A stretch of DNA of 64,000 bases from Halorubrum laminariae (lineage in GTDB: Archaea > Halobacteriota > Halobacteria > Halobacteriales > Haloferacaceae), in the NCBI RefSeq assembly GCF_024494655.1, contig NZ_JANHDL010000005.1, positions 124,001 to 188,000 of the forward strand, written 5' to 3'. Of the stretch, positions 34,394 to 44,561 are shown piece after piece. Within the stretch, counting starts at the first letter, position 1; every line of letters begins with the position of its first letter. The notes beneath the pieces are model-generated. The model made no database searches. It was not told where the DNA came from and saw nothing but the letters and a program-made list of their open reading frames with translations. The position numbers were made by a program, and so were the translations under genes.

Positions 34394-35517
34394 GTGGGTT
34401 CGTCTTCTCCGAGAAACCGATCGAGATCGCCTCCGGCGACGGGGTGTACCTCACCGACACGAACGGAACCGAGTACCTCGACTTCGGTGCGAGCTACGCG
34501 TGCACGCCGGTCGGTCACTGTCACCCCGAGGTTGTCGACGCCGCGACGAGCCAGCTGGAGGATCTCATGTACGTGCAGGCGTCGTATCCCCACGCCGCGC
34601 GGACGGCGCTGTACGAGAAGCTCTCCGCCGGCGGCCCGGGTGACATTGACAACGTGTGGCTCTGTAACTCCGGGACGGAGGCCAACGAGGCCGCGCTGAA
34701 GTTCGCCCGGCACGCCACGGGACGCGAGAAGATCGTCGCGACGACGCAGGGGTTCCACGGCCGGACGATGGGTGCGCTCGCGACCACCTGGAAACAGAAG
34801 TACAAACAGGGATTCGAGCCGCTCGCGGGCGGCGTGGAGTTCGTCGAGTACGGCGACGCGGGGGCGATGCGCGAGGCCGTCGACGACGAGACCGCCGCGG
34901 TCATCCTCGAACCGCTGCAGGGCGAGGGCGGGATCAACCCCGCGCCCACCGACTATCTGCAGGCAGTCCGCGAGGCGACCGAGGCGGCCGGCGCTGCGAT
35001 GATCCTCGACGAGATCCAGACCGGCCTCGGCCGCACCGGGTCGCTGTGGGCGGCGGAGCGCCACGACGTGGTACCCGACGTGCTCACGACCGCGAAGGGG
35101 CTCGGTAGCGGACTCCCGATCGGCGCGACGCTGTGTCGCGACTGGATCGCCGAGGAGGCGGGAAACCACGGCTCGACGTTCTCTGGCGGCCCCGTCGTAT
35201 CGGCCGCCGCAGGGGCGACGCTCGACGTGATCGAAGGCGAGAGCCTCTCGGCGCACGCCGACGAGGTAGGGAGCTACCTGCGCGGCGAGATCGAGAGCCG
35301 TCTCGGCGACGAGATCCGCGACGTGCGCGGCGACGGGCTGATGGTCGGCATCGAGGTAAAACGCGGCTCGAATCGCCTGATTCGCGACTTGGCGATCAAC
35401 CATCAGATACTCGCGCTGCCGGCGGGTCGGACCGTGCTGCGGCTGCTCCCACCGCTTACGATCGAGCGTGAGCACGCTGACGCGGTCGTTGACGCCATCG
35501 CCGAGGTGATCAACTGA
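34390..35517 (+). CDS. argD: [ArgW]-glutamate semialdehyde aminotransferase (acetylornithine aminotransferase family)
   Basis: This 375-residue class III PLP enzyme turns the carrier-bound semialdehyde into the ornithine derivative. PLP lysine is in TTAKGLGSGLPIGA, the Asp in ILDEIQTGLGRTG pairs with the cofactor nitrogen, and NSGTEANEAALKFAR and EPLQGEGGINPAP line the site. Length and order match LysJ/ArgD. Both ends overlap neighbours (4 bp with argB, 1 bp with argE). Confidence 0.95.
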   Translation: MSGFVFSEKPIEIASGDGVYLTDTNGTEYLDFGASYACTPVGHCHPEVVDAATSQLEDLMYVQASYPHAARTALYEKLSAGGPGDIDNVWLCNSGTEANEAALKFARHATGREKIVATTQGFHGRTMGALATTWKQKYKQGFEPLAGGVEFVEYGDAGAMREAVDDETAAVILEPLQGEGGINPAPTDYLQAVREATEAAGAAMILDEIQTGLGRTGSLWAAERHDVVPDVLTTAKGLGSGLPIGATLCRDWIAEEAGNHGSTFSGGPVVSAAAGATLDVIEGESLSAHADEVGSYLRGEIESRLGDEIRDVRGDGLMVGIEVKRGSNRLIRDLAINHQILALPAGRTVLRLLPPLTIEREHADAVVDAIAEVIN

Positions 35518-36698
35518 TGGCGGCCGGAAAAGAGCGTGAGGGCGACGAGGCCGCAGACGCGGACGGTTCGACGCGAGCCGGCGACGACATCGTCGCCGGC
35601 GGCGGCTATCCCGCGGCCTGCGACACTCCGGCCCGGAAGCTGCTGTACGACATGGTGTCGATCCCGTCCCCGTCGGGCGAGGAGGAGAGAGCCTCGGAGC
35701 GGCTCGTCGACTTCTTCGAGGCCAACGGACGCGAGGCGTGGATCGACGACGCGGGAAACGTCCGGGCACCGGCGAACGACGCCGTGCTCCTCACGTCTCA
35801 CATCGACACCGTCCCGGGCGACATTCCAGTGGAAGTGCGGCCGGCCCCGCCGGCGGGCGAACTGCCGGAGCCGTCCGAGATTCAGGTCGGAGAGCCCGGC
35901 GACCCCGTGCTGTGGGGCCGCGGGGCGGTCGACGCGACGGGGCCGCTGGTCACGATGGCGGTCGCAGCGGTAAAGACCGGGGTCTCCTTTGTGGGCGTCG
36001 TCCGCGAGGAGGTCGACTCCGCGGGCGCGCGACACCTCATCGGCGACCGCGACGCGCCGGCGTCAGTGATCAACGGCGAGCCGTCGGGCTGGGCGGGGAT
36101 CACACTCGGGTACCGCGGACTCTTGGAGGGGACGTACGTGAACACGAGCGAGTCGGGTCACTCCTCGCGGCCAGAGCCGAACGCGATCCAGCACGCGATC
36201 GACTGGTGGCACGGGGTCGAGGAGACGTTTACCCCGGATGACTCGGAGACCGCGGTGTTCGATCAGGTGACGACCAAGCCCATCTCGATCGACGGCGGAC
36301 TGAGCGACGACGGTCTCGCCGTGGAGACGACGATGGAGGTGCAGCTGCGGGTCCCGCCTTCGCGCCCGGTCGACGAGATTCACGAACTCGCGGAGGCGGA
36401 GCTGTCGACCGGGTCGGTCCACTGGGGCGACCCGATGCCGCCCGTCATGGAGAGCCCGCGGACGGACCTAGCGCGGGCGTTTCGTGTCGCGATCCGATCG
36501 GCCGGCGGCGACGTTCGCCTGCTGCGAAAGACCGGCACGAGTGACATGAACCTCTTTGCGGCCGCGTGGGACTGCCCGATGGTCACCTACGGCCCCGGCA
36601 ACTCCGATCTGGACCACGCCCCGGACGAGCGGCTCCCGCTCCCCGAGTTGGACCGCGCCGTGACCGTCCTCACCGAGGTTTGTCGCAAGCGACTGTAA
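35517..36698 (+). CDS. argE: [ArgW]-ornithine hydrolase (LysK/ArgE, M20 metallopeptidase)
   Basis: This 393-residue di-metal hydrolase releases ornithine from the carrier. M20 motifs: LTSHIDTVPGD (metal-binding His-Asp), WGRGAVDATGPL (bridging Asp), VREEVDSAGARHL (catalytic Glu-Glu) and TSDMNLFAAAWDCPMVTYGPGNSDLDHAPDE. It is somewhat longer than usual because of an acidic N-terminal extension of about 35 residues. A later in-frame ATG exists, but the ATG that overlaps the argD stop is the likely start. argF follows after 77 bp. Confidence 0.94.
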   Translation: MAAGKEREGDEAADADGSTRAGDDIVAGGGYPAACDTPARKLLYDMVSIPSPSGEEERASERLVDFFEANGREAWIDDAGNVRAPANDAVLLTSHIDTVPGDIPVEVRPAPPAGELPEPSEIQVGEPGDPVLWGRGAVDATGPLVTMAVAAVKTGVSFVGVVREEVDSAGARHLIGDRDAPASVINGEPSGWAGITLGYRGLLEGTYVNTSESGHSSRPEPNAIQHAIDWWHGVEETFTPDDSETAVFDQVTTKPISIDGGLSDDGLAVETTMEVQLRVPPSRPVDEIHELAEAELSTGSVHWGDPMPPVMESPRTDLARAFRVAIRSAGGDVRLLRKTGTSDMNLFAAAWDCPMVTYGPGNSDLDHAPDERLPLPELDRAVTVLTEVCRKRL

Positions 36699-36775
36699 CG
36701 GCGTCTGAAAACCACGATCTCGTTCTCGACCGACACTTCACTCTCGAACGACACCACACCAAACACATCGACACG

Positions 36776-37675
36776 ATGCCACTTTCCACCGACGACTTCC
36801 TCGACATCGACGACGTGACGCCCGCCGAACTGGACGCCCTGCTGGACCGTGCCGCCGCGATGAAAGCGGGCGAGACGGACCCTCGACTGACCGACGTGAC
36901 GCTCGGAATGATCTTCGAGAAACCCTCGACGCGGACTCGCGTCTCCTTCGAGACTGGAATGACCCGGCTGGGCGGCCACGCGATGTTCCTCGGGCCCGAC
37001 GACATCCAACTCGGCCACGGTGAGCCGCTGCGCGACACCGCACGCGTGCTCGGCCGGTACGTCGACGGCGTGATGGCCAGACTCTTCGACCACGCCGACG
37101 TGGAGGTACTCGCGGAGTACGCGGACTGTCCCGTGATCAACGGGCTCACCGACGAGGCGCACCCCTGTCAGACGCTCGCGGACCTCCTGACGATCCGCGA
37201 AACGGTGGGCAAGGACGCGACCGTGGCGTGGGTCGGCGACGGCAACAACGTCGGGCAGTCGTTCGTCGTCGGCGCGGCGATGGCCGGGATCGACGTCGAA
37301 GTCGCGACGCCCGCCGACTACGGCATGGACCCCGCCGTCTTCGATCGAGCGGCCGCGTTCGGCGCGGACGTGGAGCCGACGACCGACCCCGAGGCGGCGA
37401 TCGACGGCGCGGATGTCGTGTACACTGACGTGTGGATCTCGATGGGACAGGAGGACGAGCGCGACGAGAAGCTGGCGGCGTTCGACGGCTTCCAGGTGAA
37501 CGCTGACCTCCTCTCCGGCACCGACGCGAGCGTGATGCACTGTCTGCCCGCTCATCGGGGCGAGGAGATCACGGACGACGTGCTCGAATCGGACCGCGCG
37601 CTGGTGTGGGATCAGGCCGAGAATCGGATGCACGCGCAGAACGCGCTGCTCGTCGAACTGCTCGGCGGCGAGTGA
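36776..37675 (+). CDS. argF: Ornithine carbamoyltransferase
   Basis: This 299-residue enzyme makes citrulline from ornithine and carbamoyl phosphate. Signatures: carbamoyl-phosphate site EKPSTRTRVSFE (about 43-54), DEAHPCQTLADL (HPCQ), WVGDGNNVGQSF, and the ornithine-site MHCLPAHRGEEI (HCLP). It completes the path from glutamate to arginine with argG and argH upstream. The ATG at 36776 (MPLSTDDFLDI) begins the family; a longer frame upstream lacks family sequence. The 77-bp gap to argE is AT-poor, so readthrough from the operon is likely. Confidence 0.96.
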   Translation: MPLSTDDFLDIDDVTPAELDALLDRAAAMKAGETDPRLTDVTLGMIFEKPSTRTRVSFETGMTRLGGHAMFLGPDDIQLGHGEPLRDTARVLGRYVDGVMARLFDHADVEVLAEYADCPVINGLTDEAHPCQTLADLLTIRETVGKDATVAWVGDGNNVGQSFVVGAAMAGIDVEVATPADYGMDPAVFDRAAAFGADVEPTTDPEAAIDGADVVYTDVWISMGQEDERDEKLAAFDGFQVNADLLSGTDASVMHCLPAHRGEEITDDVLESDRALVWDQAENRMHAQNALLVELLGGE

Positions 37676-37702
37676 GCAAAAGAACCGGGTCGCGTCCCCG
37701 AC

Positions 37703-38824
37703 TCAGAGCCCGGCCACGTCTTCGATCGCGTCGGTCAGCTCTTCGACGCTCTCGACGGTGTGTTCGCCCATGTGCCCGATCCGGAACGTCTCCTCGCCGA
37801 GCTGGGAGCCGTAGCCGTTCGAGAAGGCCATATCGTACTCCTCGCTCACTTCCTCGATGGTGGCGGCGACGTCGATCCCCCGCGTGTTCTCGATACAGGC
37901 GACCGTCTGCGACTCGTACCCCTCTTCGGGGAACATCGCGAAGTGCTCGCCCGCCCAGTCGTGGACGTACTCCATCATCTCGCGGTGGCGCTCGTCGCGG
38001 GCGGCGTGGCCCTCCTCCAGCATGTGTTTCATCTGCTTGCGGTACGCTAACATGACCGGAATCGCGGGCGTCGAGTGGGTCTGTCCCTTGCGATCGTAGT
38101 AGTCGATCGTGCGGCGGAAGCCGCCGTACCACGAGGAGGTTCCCTTCTCGACCTCGCGGTCGTAGGCGTCGTCGCTGACGACGCAGACGGCGAGTCCGGG
38201 AGGCATCGCGAACGCCTTCTGGGTCGACGCGAAGATCACGTCGATGTCGTGTGCGTCGATGTCGACGTAGTCGCCGCCGAGCGCGGAGACCGCGTCGACG
38301 ACGAAGTACGTGTCCGGGTACTCTGAGATCACGTCGCCTATCTCCTCGATGGGGTTACGGACGCCGGTCGACGACTCGTTCATCACGGTCGCGACCACGT
38401 CGTACTCCTTTTCGCTGGATTCGAGGTGCTCGCGGATGTCCTCGGGCTTGACGGCCTCGCCCCACTCGTACTCAAGCCGATCCACGTCCTTGCCGAGCCG
38501 TTCGGCGACGTTGGCGTGGCGCTCGCTAAAGCTCCCGCAGGTCGGCACGAGGATGTTCTCGTCGACGAGGTTCAGCGTCGACGCCTCCCAGAACTCGGTA
38601 CCGGAGCCGGTGAGGATGACGACCTCGTTGTCCGTGTCGAGGAACTCTTTCGTGTCCTCGACGATGGTGGTGTACAGATCGGTCATCCGGTCCATTCGGT
38701 GGCCGAACATCGGCCGAGCCATCGCCTCTATCACGTCCTCTCGGACCTCGGTCGGGCCGGGAATGTACAGCGTCTTGTCGTCGTAGTCGTCGCGGTATTC
38801 GCGTTTCTCAGTCACGGGATCCAC
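37703..38824 (-). CDS. Class V aminotransferase (serine-pyruvate / alanine-glyoxylate type)
   Basis: This 373-residue PLP enzyme has YIPGPTEVREDVIEAMARPMFGHR at the N-terminus, LTGSGTEFWEA, VVDAVSALGGDYVDIDAHDID (cofactor Asp) and the PLP lysine in FASTQKAFAMPPGLAV. Likely activity is transamination between serine or alanine and glyoxylate or pyruvate; in archaea related proteins also act as phosphoserine aminotransferases, so the substrate is open. It converges on argF with a 27-bp gap. Either the ATG at 38824 or the GTG three codons later could start it. Confidence 0.88.
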   Translation of the reverse strand: MDPVTEKREYRDDYDDKTLYIPGPTEVREDVIEAMARPMFGHRMDRMTDLYTTIVEDTKEFLDTDNEVVILTGSGTEFWEASTLNLVDENILVPTCGSFSERHANVAERLGKDVDRLEYEWGEAVKPEDIREHLESSEKEYDVVATVMNESSTGVRNPIEEIGDVISEYPDTYFVVDAVSALGGDYVDIDAHDIDVIFASTQKAFAMPPGLAVCVVSDDAYDREVEKGTSSWYGGFRRTIDYYDRKGQTHSTPAIPVMLAYRKQMKHMLEEGHAARDERHREMMEYVHDWAGEHFAMFPEEGYESQTVACIENTRGIDVAATIEEVSEEYDMAFSNGYGSQLGEETFRIGHMGEHTVESVEELTDAIEDVAGL

Positions 38825-39058
38825 CTGATGGTTACTACGGAGACGCGGGCGGGTATGTTCCTTGTGATATTCTCGAAAATCGCGGGCGACGGTGTTCGGA
38901 ACCTTCGTCTTGAACCACTCCCAAATTCGGCGATATTCCGGCGACCCTACCCGAATCAGCCGGGTTTATACGATCAGAGGAGAGAAAGATAGTATGATAC
39001 ACGCACGGAGAGTCACAACCGCCCGAGGGGTAGCCATCACTAGCAGAGGTGGCCCCCC

Positions 39059-41410
39059 GTGAGCGGCGACGAGGAGCTCGCGAAAGACCTCGGTCCGCTT
39101 GCGGCGATTACAATCGGGATCGGGACGATGATCGGCGCGGGAATCTTCGTGCTTCCCGGCACCGCGGTCGCTCGCGCCGGTCCGCTCGCGGCGTTCACGT
39201 TCGTGCTCGGCGGCGTTATTGCGCTGTTCACGGCGCTTTCGGCCTCGGAACTCGGCACGGCGATGCCCAAGTCCGGTGGGGCGTACTTCTACGTCAATCG
39301 CGCGTTGGGCCCAATGTTCGGCTCCGTCGCCGGCTGGGCCAACTGGCTCGGACTCGCCTTCGCCTCCGCATTTTATATGTACGGCTTCGGCGAGTACGTC
39401 AACGCCCTCGTCGGGATCGGTCCCGTGGGACTCGGTCCGATCACGCTGGAGGCCGCGCAGGTGATCGGGCTCGCCGGCGCGCTGTTGTTCATCGCGGTCA
39501 ACTACTTCGGCGCGAAAGAGACCGGCGGCCTCCAGATCGTCATCGTCATGTCGCTTCTGGGTATACTCGCTGTCTTCACGGTCGTCGGCCTGCTGAACGC
39601 CGATATGGAATCGCTGCGCCCGCTCGCGCCGCCGGGAACGACGAGCGAGGTGCTCCCAGTGACCGGCGTCATCTTCGTCTCGTATCTGGGATTCGTCCAG
39701 ATAACGTCCGTTGCAGAAGAGATCAAAAATCCCGGCCGAAACCTCCCACTCGCGGTGCTCGGATCGGTCGTCATCGTCACGGTCGTGTACGCCTTATTCC
39801 TCCTCGTGTTGCTTGCGGCGGTGCCGAACGAGCTGGTCGCGAACAACGAGACCGCCGTCGTCGACGCCGCACGCCTGCTCTTCGGTAACTACGACGTGTT
39901 CGGCTACTCGCTCGGCGCGGTCGGCGCGGGGATGCTCCTGATCGGCGGGCTGCTCGCGACGGCCTCCTCGGCGAACGCTTCCATCCTCTCGTCGTCGCGG
40001 ATCAACTTCGCGATGGGCCGCGAGAAGATCGTCACGCCGTCGCTCAACGAGATCCACGACCGGTTCGGCACTCCCTACAAGTCCATCGCGCTCACCGGCG
40101 CGCTCATCCTCGTGTTCCTCGTCGCCGGCGGCGTCGAGTCGCTCTCGACGATGGGCTCCGTGCTTCACCTCATCGTCTACGGCCTGCTTAACCTCGCGCT
40201 CATCGTGATGCGTGAGTCCGGCGTCGAGGGGTACGACCCCGACTTCGAGGTCCCCTTCTATCCGATCGTGCCGATAATCGGCACGGTGTCGTCGTTCGCC
40301 CTGATCGTGTACATCGACCCAACGATCATCCTGATCTCCTTCGGTCTCGTCGTCTTCGCCGTCCTCTGGTATCTCCTGTACGCCCGCGACAAGGTGGAGT
40401 CCCGGGGCGTGTTGGGCACGTGGATCCTCGACCGGTCCGACGAGCTACCGGAACAGGCCGTCGCCGCGGCCACCTCCGTCCAGCCGAGCGGCGGCGACTA
40501 CCGCGTGATGGTACCGCTCGCGAACCCTGCGACCGAAGAGCACTTGATCACGCTGGCGTCGGCCATCGCCAAGCAGCGCGACGGAACGGTCGTCGCGGTC
40601 AACATCGCGAACGTCCCCGACCAGACTTCGCTCGAAGCCGCCCGCGACCGCGGCGCTCACGACGCCGCCCACGACCTACTCGACTGCGCGAAGGAGGACG
40701 CCGAGACGTTCGGCGTCGACGTGGAGACCCATGTCGTGCTCTCACACCGCGTGTTTGAGGAGGTGTTCGACGCCGCCCGAACCTACGGTGCTGACCTCAC
40801 CGTGATGGGCTGGGGCAAGGACTCCCACGGCGCGCCCGGCCGGGCCGAATCCGCCATCGACGAGCTGGCGTACTCGCTCCCCTCCGACTTCCTCGTGTTC
40901 CGCGACCGCGGCTTCGACCCCTCCCGAATCTTGGTGCCGACCGCCGGCGGCCCCGCCTCCGACCTGTCCGCGGCAGTCGCCCGGATGCTCCAACTGGAGT
41001 TCGACGGTGAAGTCACCCTGTTACACGTCTCCGACGACGAGACGGCGGGACGACAGTTCCTCTCAACGTGGGCCGACGAGCATGGCCTCGGAGACGCAAC
41101 GCTGCGGATCGAGTCGGGAGACGTGGAGACGAACATCGAGCGGGCCGCCCGCGACGCCACGCTGCTCATCGTCGGCGCGACGGAGAAGGGTCTGCTCTCG
41201 CGGCTGGTCCGCGGCTCGCTCGTCTTGCAGGTGCTCGACGATGTGGAGTGTTCCGTCCTGCTCGCCGAGAAGCGTAGCGACCGCGGTATCCTCTCGCGGC
41301 TGTTCGGCCGCGGCGCGCGGTCCGGAGACCTGATCGAGGAGCCCGAGACGCCCGCGGATACGGGAGTCTCAACCGAACCGTCGACGCCCGAGGTCGACGG
41401 GCCGGAGTAA
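39059..41410 (+). CDS. APC-family amino-acid permease fused to two universal stress protein domains
   Basis: This 783-residue protein has an N-terminal transporter (about 12-445) with some 12 TM helices and the APC motif [18 protein letters not shown] in helix 1. [11 protein letters not shown] and [12 protein letters not shown] are typical loops. Two UspA domains follow (about 478-612 and 616-735); the first has VMVPLANP, the second ILVPTAG and [17 protein letters not shown], an approximate nucleotide-binding loop. The tail is acidic. Usp domains probably sense ATP, energy state or salt and tune uptake, an inference. The start is a GTG. A possible TATA box (GGGTTTATACG) lies about 90 nt upstream, so this mRNA may carry a leader. 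Confidence 0.9.
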   Translation: MSGDEELAKDLGPLAAITIGIGTMIGAGIFVLPGTAVARAGPLAAFTFVLGGVIALFTALSASELGTAMPKSGGAYFYVNRALGPMFGSVAGWANWLGLAFASAFYMYGFGEYVNALVGIGPVGLGPITLEAAQVIGLAGALLFIAVNYFGAKETGGLQIVIVMSLLGILAVFTVVGLLNADMESLRPLAPPGTTSEVLPVTGVIFVSYLGFVQITSVAEEIKNPGRNLPLAVLGSVVIVTVVYALFLLVLLAAVPNELVANNETAVVDAARLLFGNYDVFGYSLGAVGAGMLLIGGLLATASSANASILSSSRINFAMGREKIVTPSLNEIHDRFGTPYKSIALTGALILVFLVAGGVESLSTMGSVLHLIVYGLLNLALIVMRESGVEGYDPDFEVPFYPIVPIIGTVSSFALIVYIDPTIILISFGLVVFAVLWYLLYARDKVESRGVLGTWILDRSDELPEQAVAAATSVQPSGGDYRVMVPLANPATEEHLITLASAIAKQRDGTVVAVNIANVPDQTSLEAARDRGAHDAAHDLLDCAKEDAETFGVDVETHVVLSHRVFEEVFDAARTYGADLTVMGWGKDSHGAPGRAESAIDELAYSLPSDFLVFRDRGFDPSRILVPTAGGPASDLSAAVARMLQLEFDGEVTLLHVSDDETAGRQFLSTWADEHGLGDATLRIESGDVETNIERAARDATLLIVGATEKGLLSRLVRGSLVLQVLDDVECSVLLAEKRSDRGILSRLFGRGARSGDLIEEPETPADTGVSTEPSTPEVDGPE

Positions 41411-41473
41411 CGAGACGCCGCAGAGCGGCCTTCGGCTGGCGGTCAGTGACGGCCCTCCGTCTCTCCGGCGGAG

Positions 41474-42496
41474 TTACCAAGTGATCTCGAACCGCGCGCC
41501 GCCCTCTGTTCCCTCAGTCACGGAGATATCCCAGCCGTGCCCGTCCACGATCTTCGCGACGATCGAGAGGCCGTAGCCGGTTCCGTCCTGATCCGTCGAG
41601 TATCCGTGGTCGAACACGTCCGAACGAATGGACGCCGGGATCCCCGCCCCGTCGTCTTCGACGTACAGTCCGGCGTCGTCGGAAAGAGGACCGATACGAA
41701 CGGTCGGAGCGCTCCCGGCGTGATCGATCGCGTTGCGGAACAGGTTCTCCAGTAGCTCTTGGAGTCGGCTCTCGTCCGCCTCGACGGTCCCGAGACCGTC
41801 GTCAACCCGTATCGTGGCTTCGTGAGTCTCGACGCTCTCCCACGCTTCGCGGACGCCTCCTCCGATATCGATCACGTCCGTCTCACCGATCGATCGCCCT
41901 TCCTTCGAGAGATCGAGGACATCGTCGACGAGGGTGTCGATCCGGGTAAGCGCTTCTTCGATCTTCGCTAACTCCGGACTGTCATCCTGTTCTCGGGCGA
42001 TTTTGGTGTAGCCTTCGGCGACGGAGAGCGGGTTCCGAATGTCGTGTGTCAGGATGTCAGCGAACTCGTCCAACCGCTCTTTCTGATCGCGCAGTTGGTT
42101 CTCCCGCCGCCGTCGTTCGGTGACATCCCGAATTATCCCCGTGAAATACCGGTCGCCGTGGTGTTCGTGTTCGCGTAGACTGATGAGCGTCGGCACCTCG
42201 TGGCCGTCCTTGTGGAGGGCCGGGAGTTCGATCCCGTTCCAGTCGATGTTCCGCGCTCCCGTCTCGACGTACGATTCGAGCGCTGCGGCGTGTACGGGCT
42301 CTAACCGCTCGGGAATGATCTCCATCTTTGAACTCCCGATCAGCTCCTGCGGCGTGTAGCCGAGAATATCCTCGATCGCCGGATTGGCGTACACGATGTC
42401 GCTGTTTTCGTCGATCGTCAACATCCCCTCGGCCGCGTTTTCCACGAGCGTCTGATAGAAGTCGTCGGCGGTGACGGGGGAGTGGTCTGCGTCCAT
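41474..42496 (-). CDS. Cytoplasmic PAS-domain sensor histidine kinase
   Basis: This 340-residue protein has no TM segment. A PAS domain (about 12-128; YQTLVENAAEGMLTID and IRDVTERRRREN) leads into a HisKA helix with phospho-acceptor His151 in LTHDIRNPL, and a HATPase domain with N-box ENLFRNAIDHAG, G1 EDDGAGIP and G2 GTGYGLSIV. It probably senses an internal signal and autophosphorylates. No response regulator lies beside it, as is common for haloarchaeal kinases. The ATG at 42496 (MDADHSPVTADD) is used; an ATG three codons earlier is equally possible. Confidence 0.9.
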   Translation of the reverse strand: MDADHSPVTADDFYQTLVENAAEGMLTIDENSDIVYANPAIEDILGYTPQELIGSSKMEIIPERLEPVHAAALESYVETGARNIDWNGIELPALHKDGHEVPTLISLREHEHHGDRYFTGIIRDVTERRRRENQLRDQKERLDEFADILTHDIRNPLSVAEGYTKIAREQDDSPELAKIEEALTRIDTLVDDVLDLSKEGRSIGETDVIDIGGGVREAWESVETHEATIRVDDGLGTVEADESRLQELLENLFRNAIDHAGSAPTVRIGPLSDDAGLYVEDDGAGIPASIRSDVFDHGYSTDQDGTGYGLSIVAKIVDGHGWDISVTEGTEGGARFEITW

Positions 42497-42716
42497 TCGG
42501 CTCACTCACAGTACTAACGCCGGGTTGTTAAAACCGCCGAGGCACGCTTCCTACACCACTCATATACGGTTCCCACCATCGCGACGCCGACGCGCAGAGA
42601 CGGGAGCGGCCTGCCAATGCAAACATCACCGCGAGGAGAAACGCGAACTCGTTCGCGCCGCAGCGAGCGACCGTGGTGACGCCCACCAGTATCTAGACGT
42701 ACCCCGGCTCTCGCTC

Positions 42717-44006
42717 TCAGGGCTCTCTGAGTGCCACCGCGTCGCCCTGTTCGGTCGGGACGGGCAGCTCGCTGTCCCCGCCACGTCCGCCGTCGCCTGC
42801 GAACACGTCCCACTCCTCGTCGGTGACGAGCGCGTCGTCGAGGCGGTCGACGATCGCATCTTCGTCGATCCCCGTCCCGATGGCGACGTACTCCGTCAGT
42901 CGGTCGCCGTGATCGTCGTCCCAGTCGAGCCCCGGGCGGTTCGAGCGGAGCATGTCGCGCTCGACCGGCGGGAGACTCGCGATCCACGGACCGAGGGCCT
43001 CGACGCGCACCGATCGCCCGGCTTGCCCGACCTGCTGGCGCTGGTCCACCCCCGCGACCCAGAGCGTCCCCTTCGAGCGGACCACGTCGGCGGGGAGGTC
43101 GCCCAGCAGCGCAGCGATCCGGTCGGGATGGAACGGCCGGCGGCGACGGTACGTGAACGAGGTGACGCCGTAGACCTCGTCGGGATGGCGGTGGCCGTGT
43201 CCGTGGTGATCGTCCCCGTGATCGTCTCCCGTTCCGTCCGTTCCATCGCTGCTCTCGGACTGTGCCTCTTCGAGCGCGCGCTTCCACCCCGGAAGGTCGC
43301 CGACTTCGCTCTCGTCGAAGAGATCGACGCCGAGGATCCGGTCGGGATCGATGGCGGCGAATTCGGTTACGATCGTCTCGGCACCGGGCTGGAGCGCGCC
43401 GACGAGACCGACCGCCTCCTCGAGCTCTGCGTCTGTACAGAGGTCAGCTTTGTTGCACACGACCACGTTCGACACCTCGATCTGTTCGACCAAGAGATCT
43501 GAAAGCGGGCGGTCTCGTTCGGTGTCGGCCACATCGGTGCCTCCGATCGCATCGGGATCCACGCGGCGCGTCGGGGCCTCGTCACCGGCGAACGCGTCGA
43601 GGAACTGTCGCGTGTCGACCACGGTGACGAGCGCGTCGACGTGGTAGCGCGCGGCCGCGCGCGATTCCGTGGTGAACAGCCGCGCGACCGGTGCCGGCTC
43701 GGAGATGCCCGAGGACTCGACGACCAAGGCGTCGAAGGATCGCTCGTTCGCGAGCCGCACGACCGCGGTCTCCAAGTCGTCCTGCAGCTCACAGCAGATA
43801 CAGCCGTTCGACAGCTCCGTGACGCCCTCAACGTCGACCTCGGACTCCTCTGCGATCAGATCGGCGTCGACGTTCACGTCTCCCATGTCGTTGACGAGGA
43901 CGGCGATGTCGCGGTCGCCGGCTGTCGAGAGGAGGTGGTTCAAAAGCGTCGTCTTGCCCGCCCCGAGGCTTCCCGACAGCACGGTCACCGGAATCCGATC
44001 GGTCAT
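42717..44006 (-). CDS. COG0523 (CobW/YjiA-type) GTP-dependent metal chaperone
   Basis: This 429-residue G3E GTPase has VTVLSGSLGAGKTTLLNHLL (Walker A) at 7-26, the metal-binding GCICCE (CxCC), ESSGISEPAPV, and NKAD for guanine recognition. Between the GTPase and the C-terminal CobW_C domain is a His/Asp-rich loop (DDHGDDHHGHGHRHPDE, about 253-269) likely to hold zinc or another metal. The C-terminal domain reads EVYGVTSFTYRRRRPFHPDRI and LWVAGVDQR. It probably delivers metal to target enzymes, perhaps under zinc limitation. The ATG at 44006 begins the family; upstream codons do not fit. Confidence 0.9.
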   Translation of the reverse strand: MTDRIPVTVLSGSLGAGKTTLLNHLLSTAGDRDIAVLVNDMGDVNVDADLIAEESEVDVEGVTELSNGCICCELQDDLETAVVRLANERSFDALVVESSGISEPAPVARLFTTESRAAARYHVDALVTVVDTRQFLDAFAGDEAPTRRVDPDAIGGTDVADTERDRPLSDLLVEQIEVSNVVVCNKADLCTDAELEEAVGLVGALQPGAETIVTEFAAIDPDRILGVDLFDESEVGDLPGWKRALEEAQSESSDGTDGTGDDHGDDHHGHGHRHPDEVYGVTSFTYRRRRPFHPDRIAALLGDLPADVVRSKGTLWVAGVDQRQQVGQAGRSVRVEALGPWIASLPPVERDMLRSNRPGLDWDDDHGDRLTEYVAIGTGIDEDAIVDRLDDALVTDEEWDVFAGDGGRGGDSELPVPTEQGDAVALREP

Positions 44007-44140
44007 GCGATCCGTTCGGTTGGCCGTCCTCTTCAACTCCTCGGCGGCGACCGGCTCGAACGCCCACCTACGGACGTGCAGGCGGTCGCAGGCCACCGAA
44101 AGCCGATACGTTGATACGTTCGGCCCACCGACCGCGGAGC

Positions 44141-44386
44141 ATGTTCCAGTACCTCTCTGCGGTGGGAGTCGCGGCGGTTATCGCGACGACCCTGATGGTC
44201 GCCGTCATGCTGTATCTCGTCTGGGGCGCTCTCAACAACGACGTGCATTCCCCGACGCCGGACACCGGCGACAGCCCCGAACTCGGTGAGGGACCGGGAT
44301 TGGACGAGTCGACGGAATCATCGGAATCGGTGGAGTCGGCGGACGCGGCGGAGGGCGAGCTGACCGCCGAGGGCAACTCGGCCTGA
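44141..44386 (+). CDS. Small single-TM membrane protein with acidic tail
   Basis: From ATG 44141 this encodes 81 residues: one hydrophobic helix (about 5-32, SAVGVAAVIATTLMVAVMLYLVW), then an acidic Ser/Glu-rich tail (SPTPDTGDSPELGEGPG). The tail would lie on one side of the membrane and is probably disordered. I know no family. It is divergent from the metal-chaperone gene (134 bp between starts), so both promoters lie in that gap. It could be a false call, but codon use and the clean helix favour a real gene. Confidence 0.55.
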   Translation: MFQYLSAVGVAAVIATTLMVAVMLYLVWGALNNDVHSPTPDTGDSPELGEGPGLDESTESSESVESADAAEGELTAEGNSA

Positions 44387-44561
44387 TCGGGGGTCGCTGT
44401 CTTTCCTCGGGCAAAACTTGGCTGGCATCCCTTCGTGTCCGCGATCTGTTCACCACAACTGAGCCGGTGCCGCGGCGTACCGGCGATCGCCCTGACGAGA
44501 GCACGAACTGCCTGCGAAGGCCCGCGATAGGTTTTAACCGAGCCGACCGTCACGGTGAATC

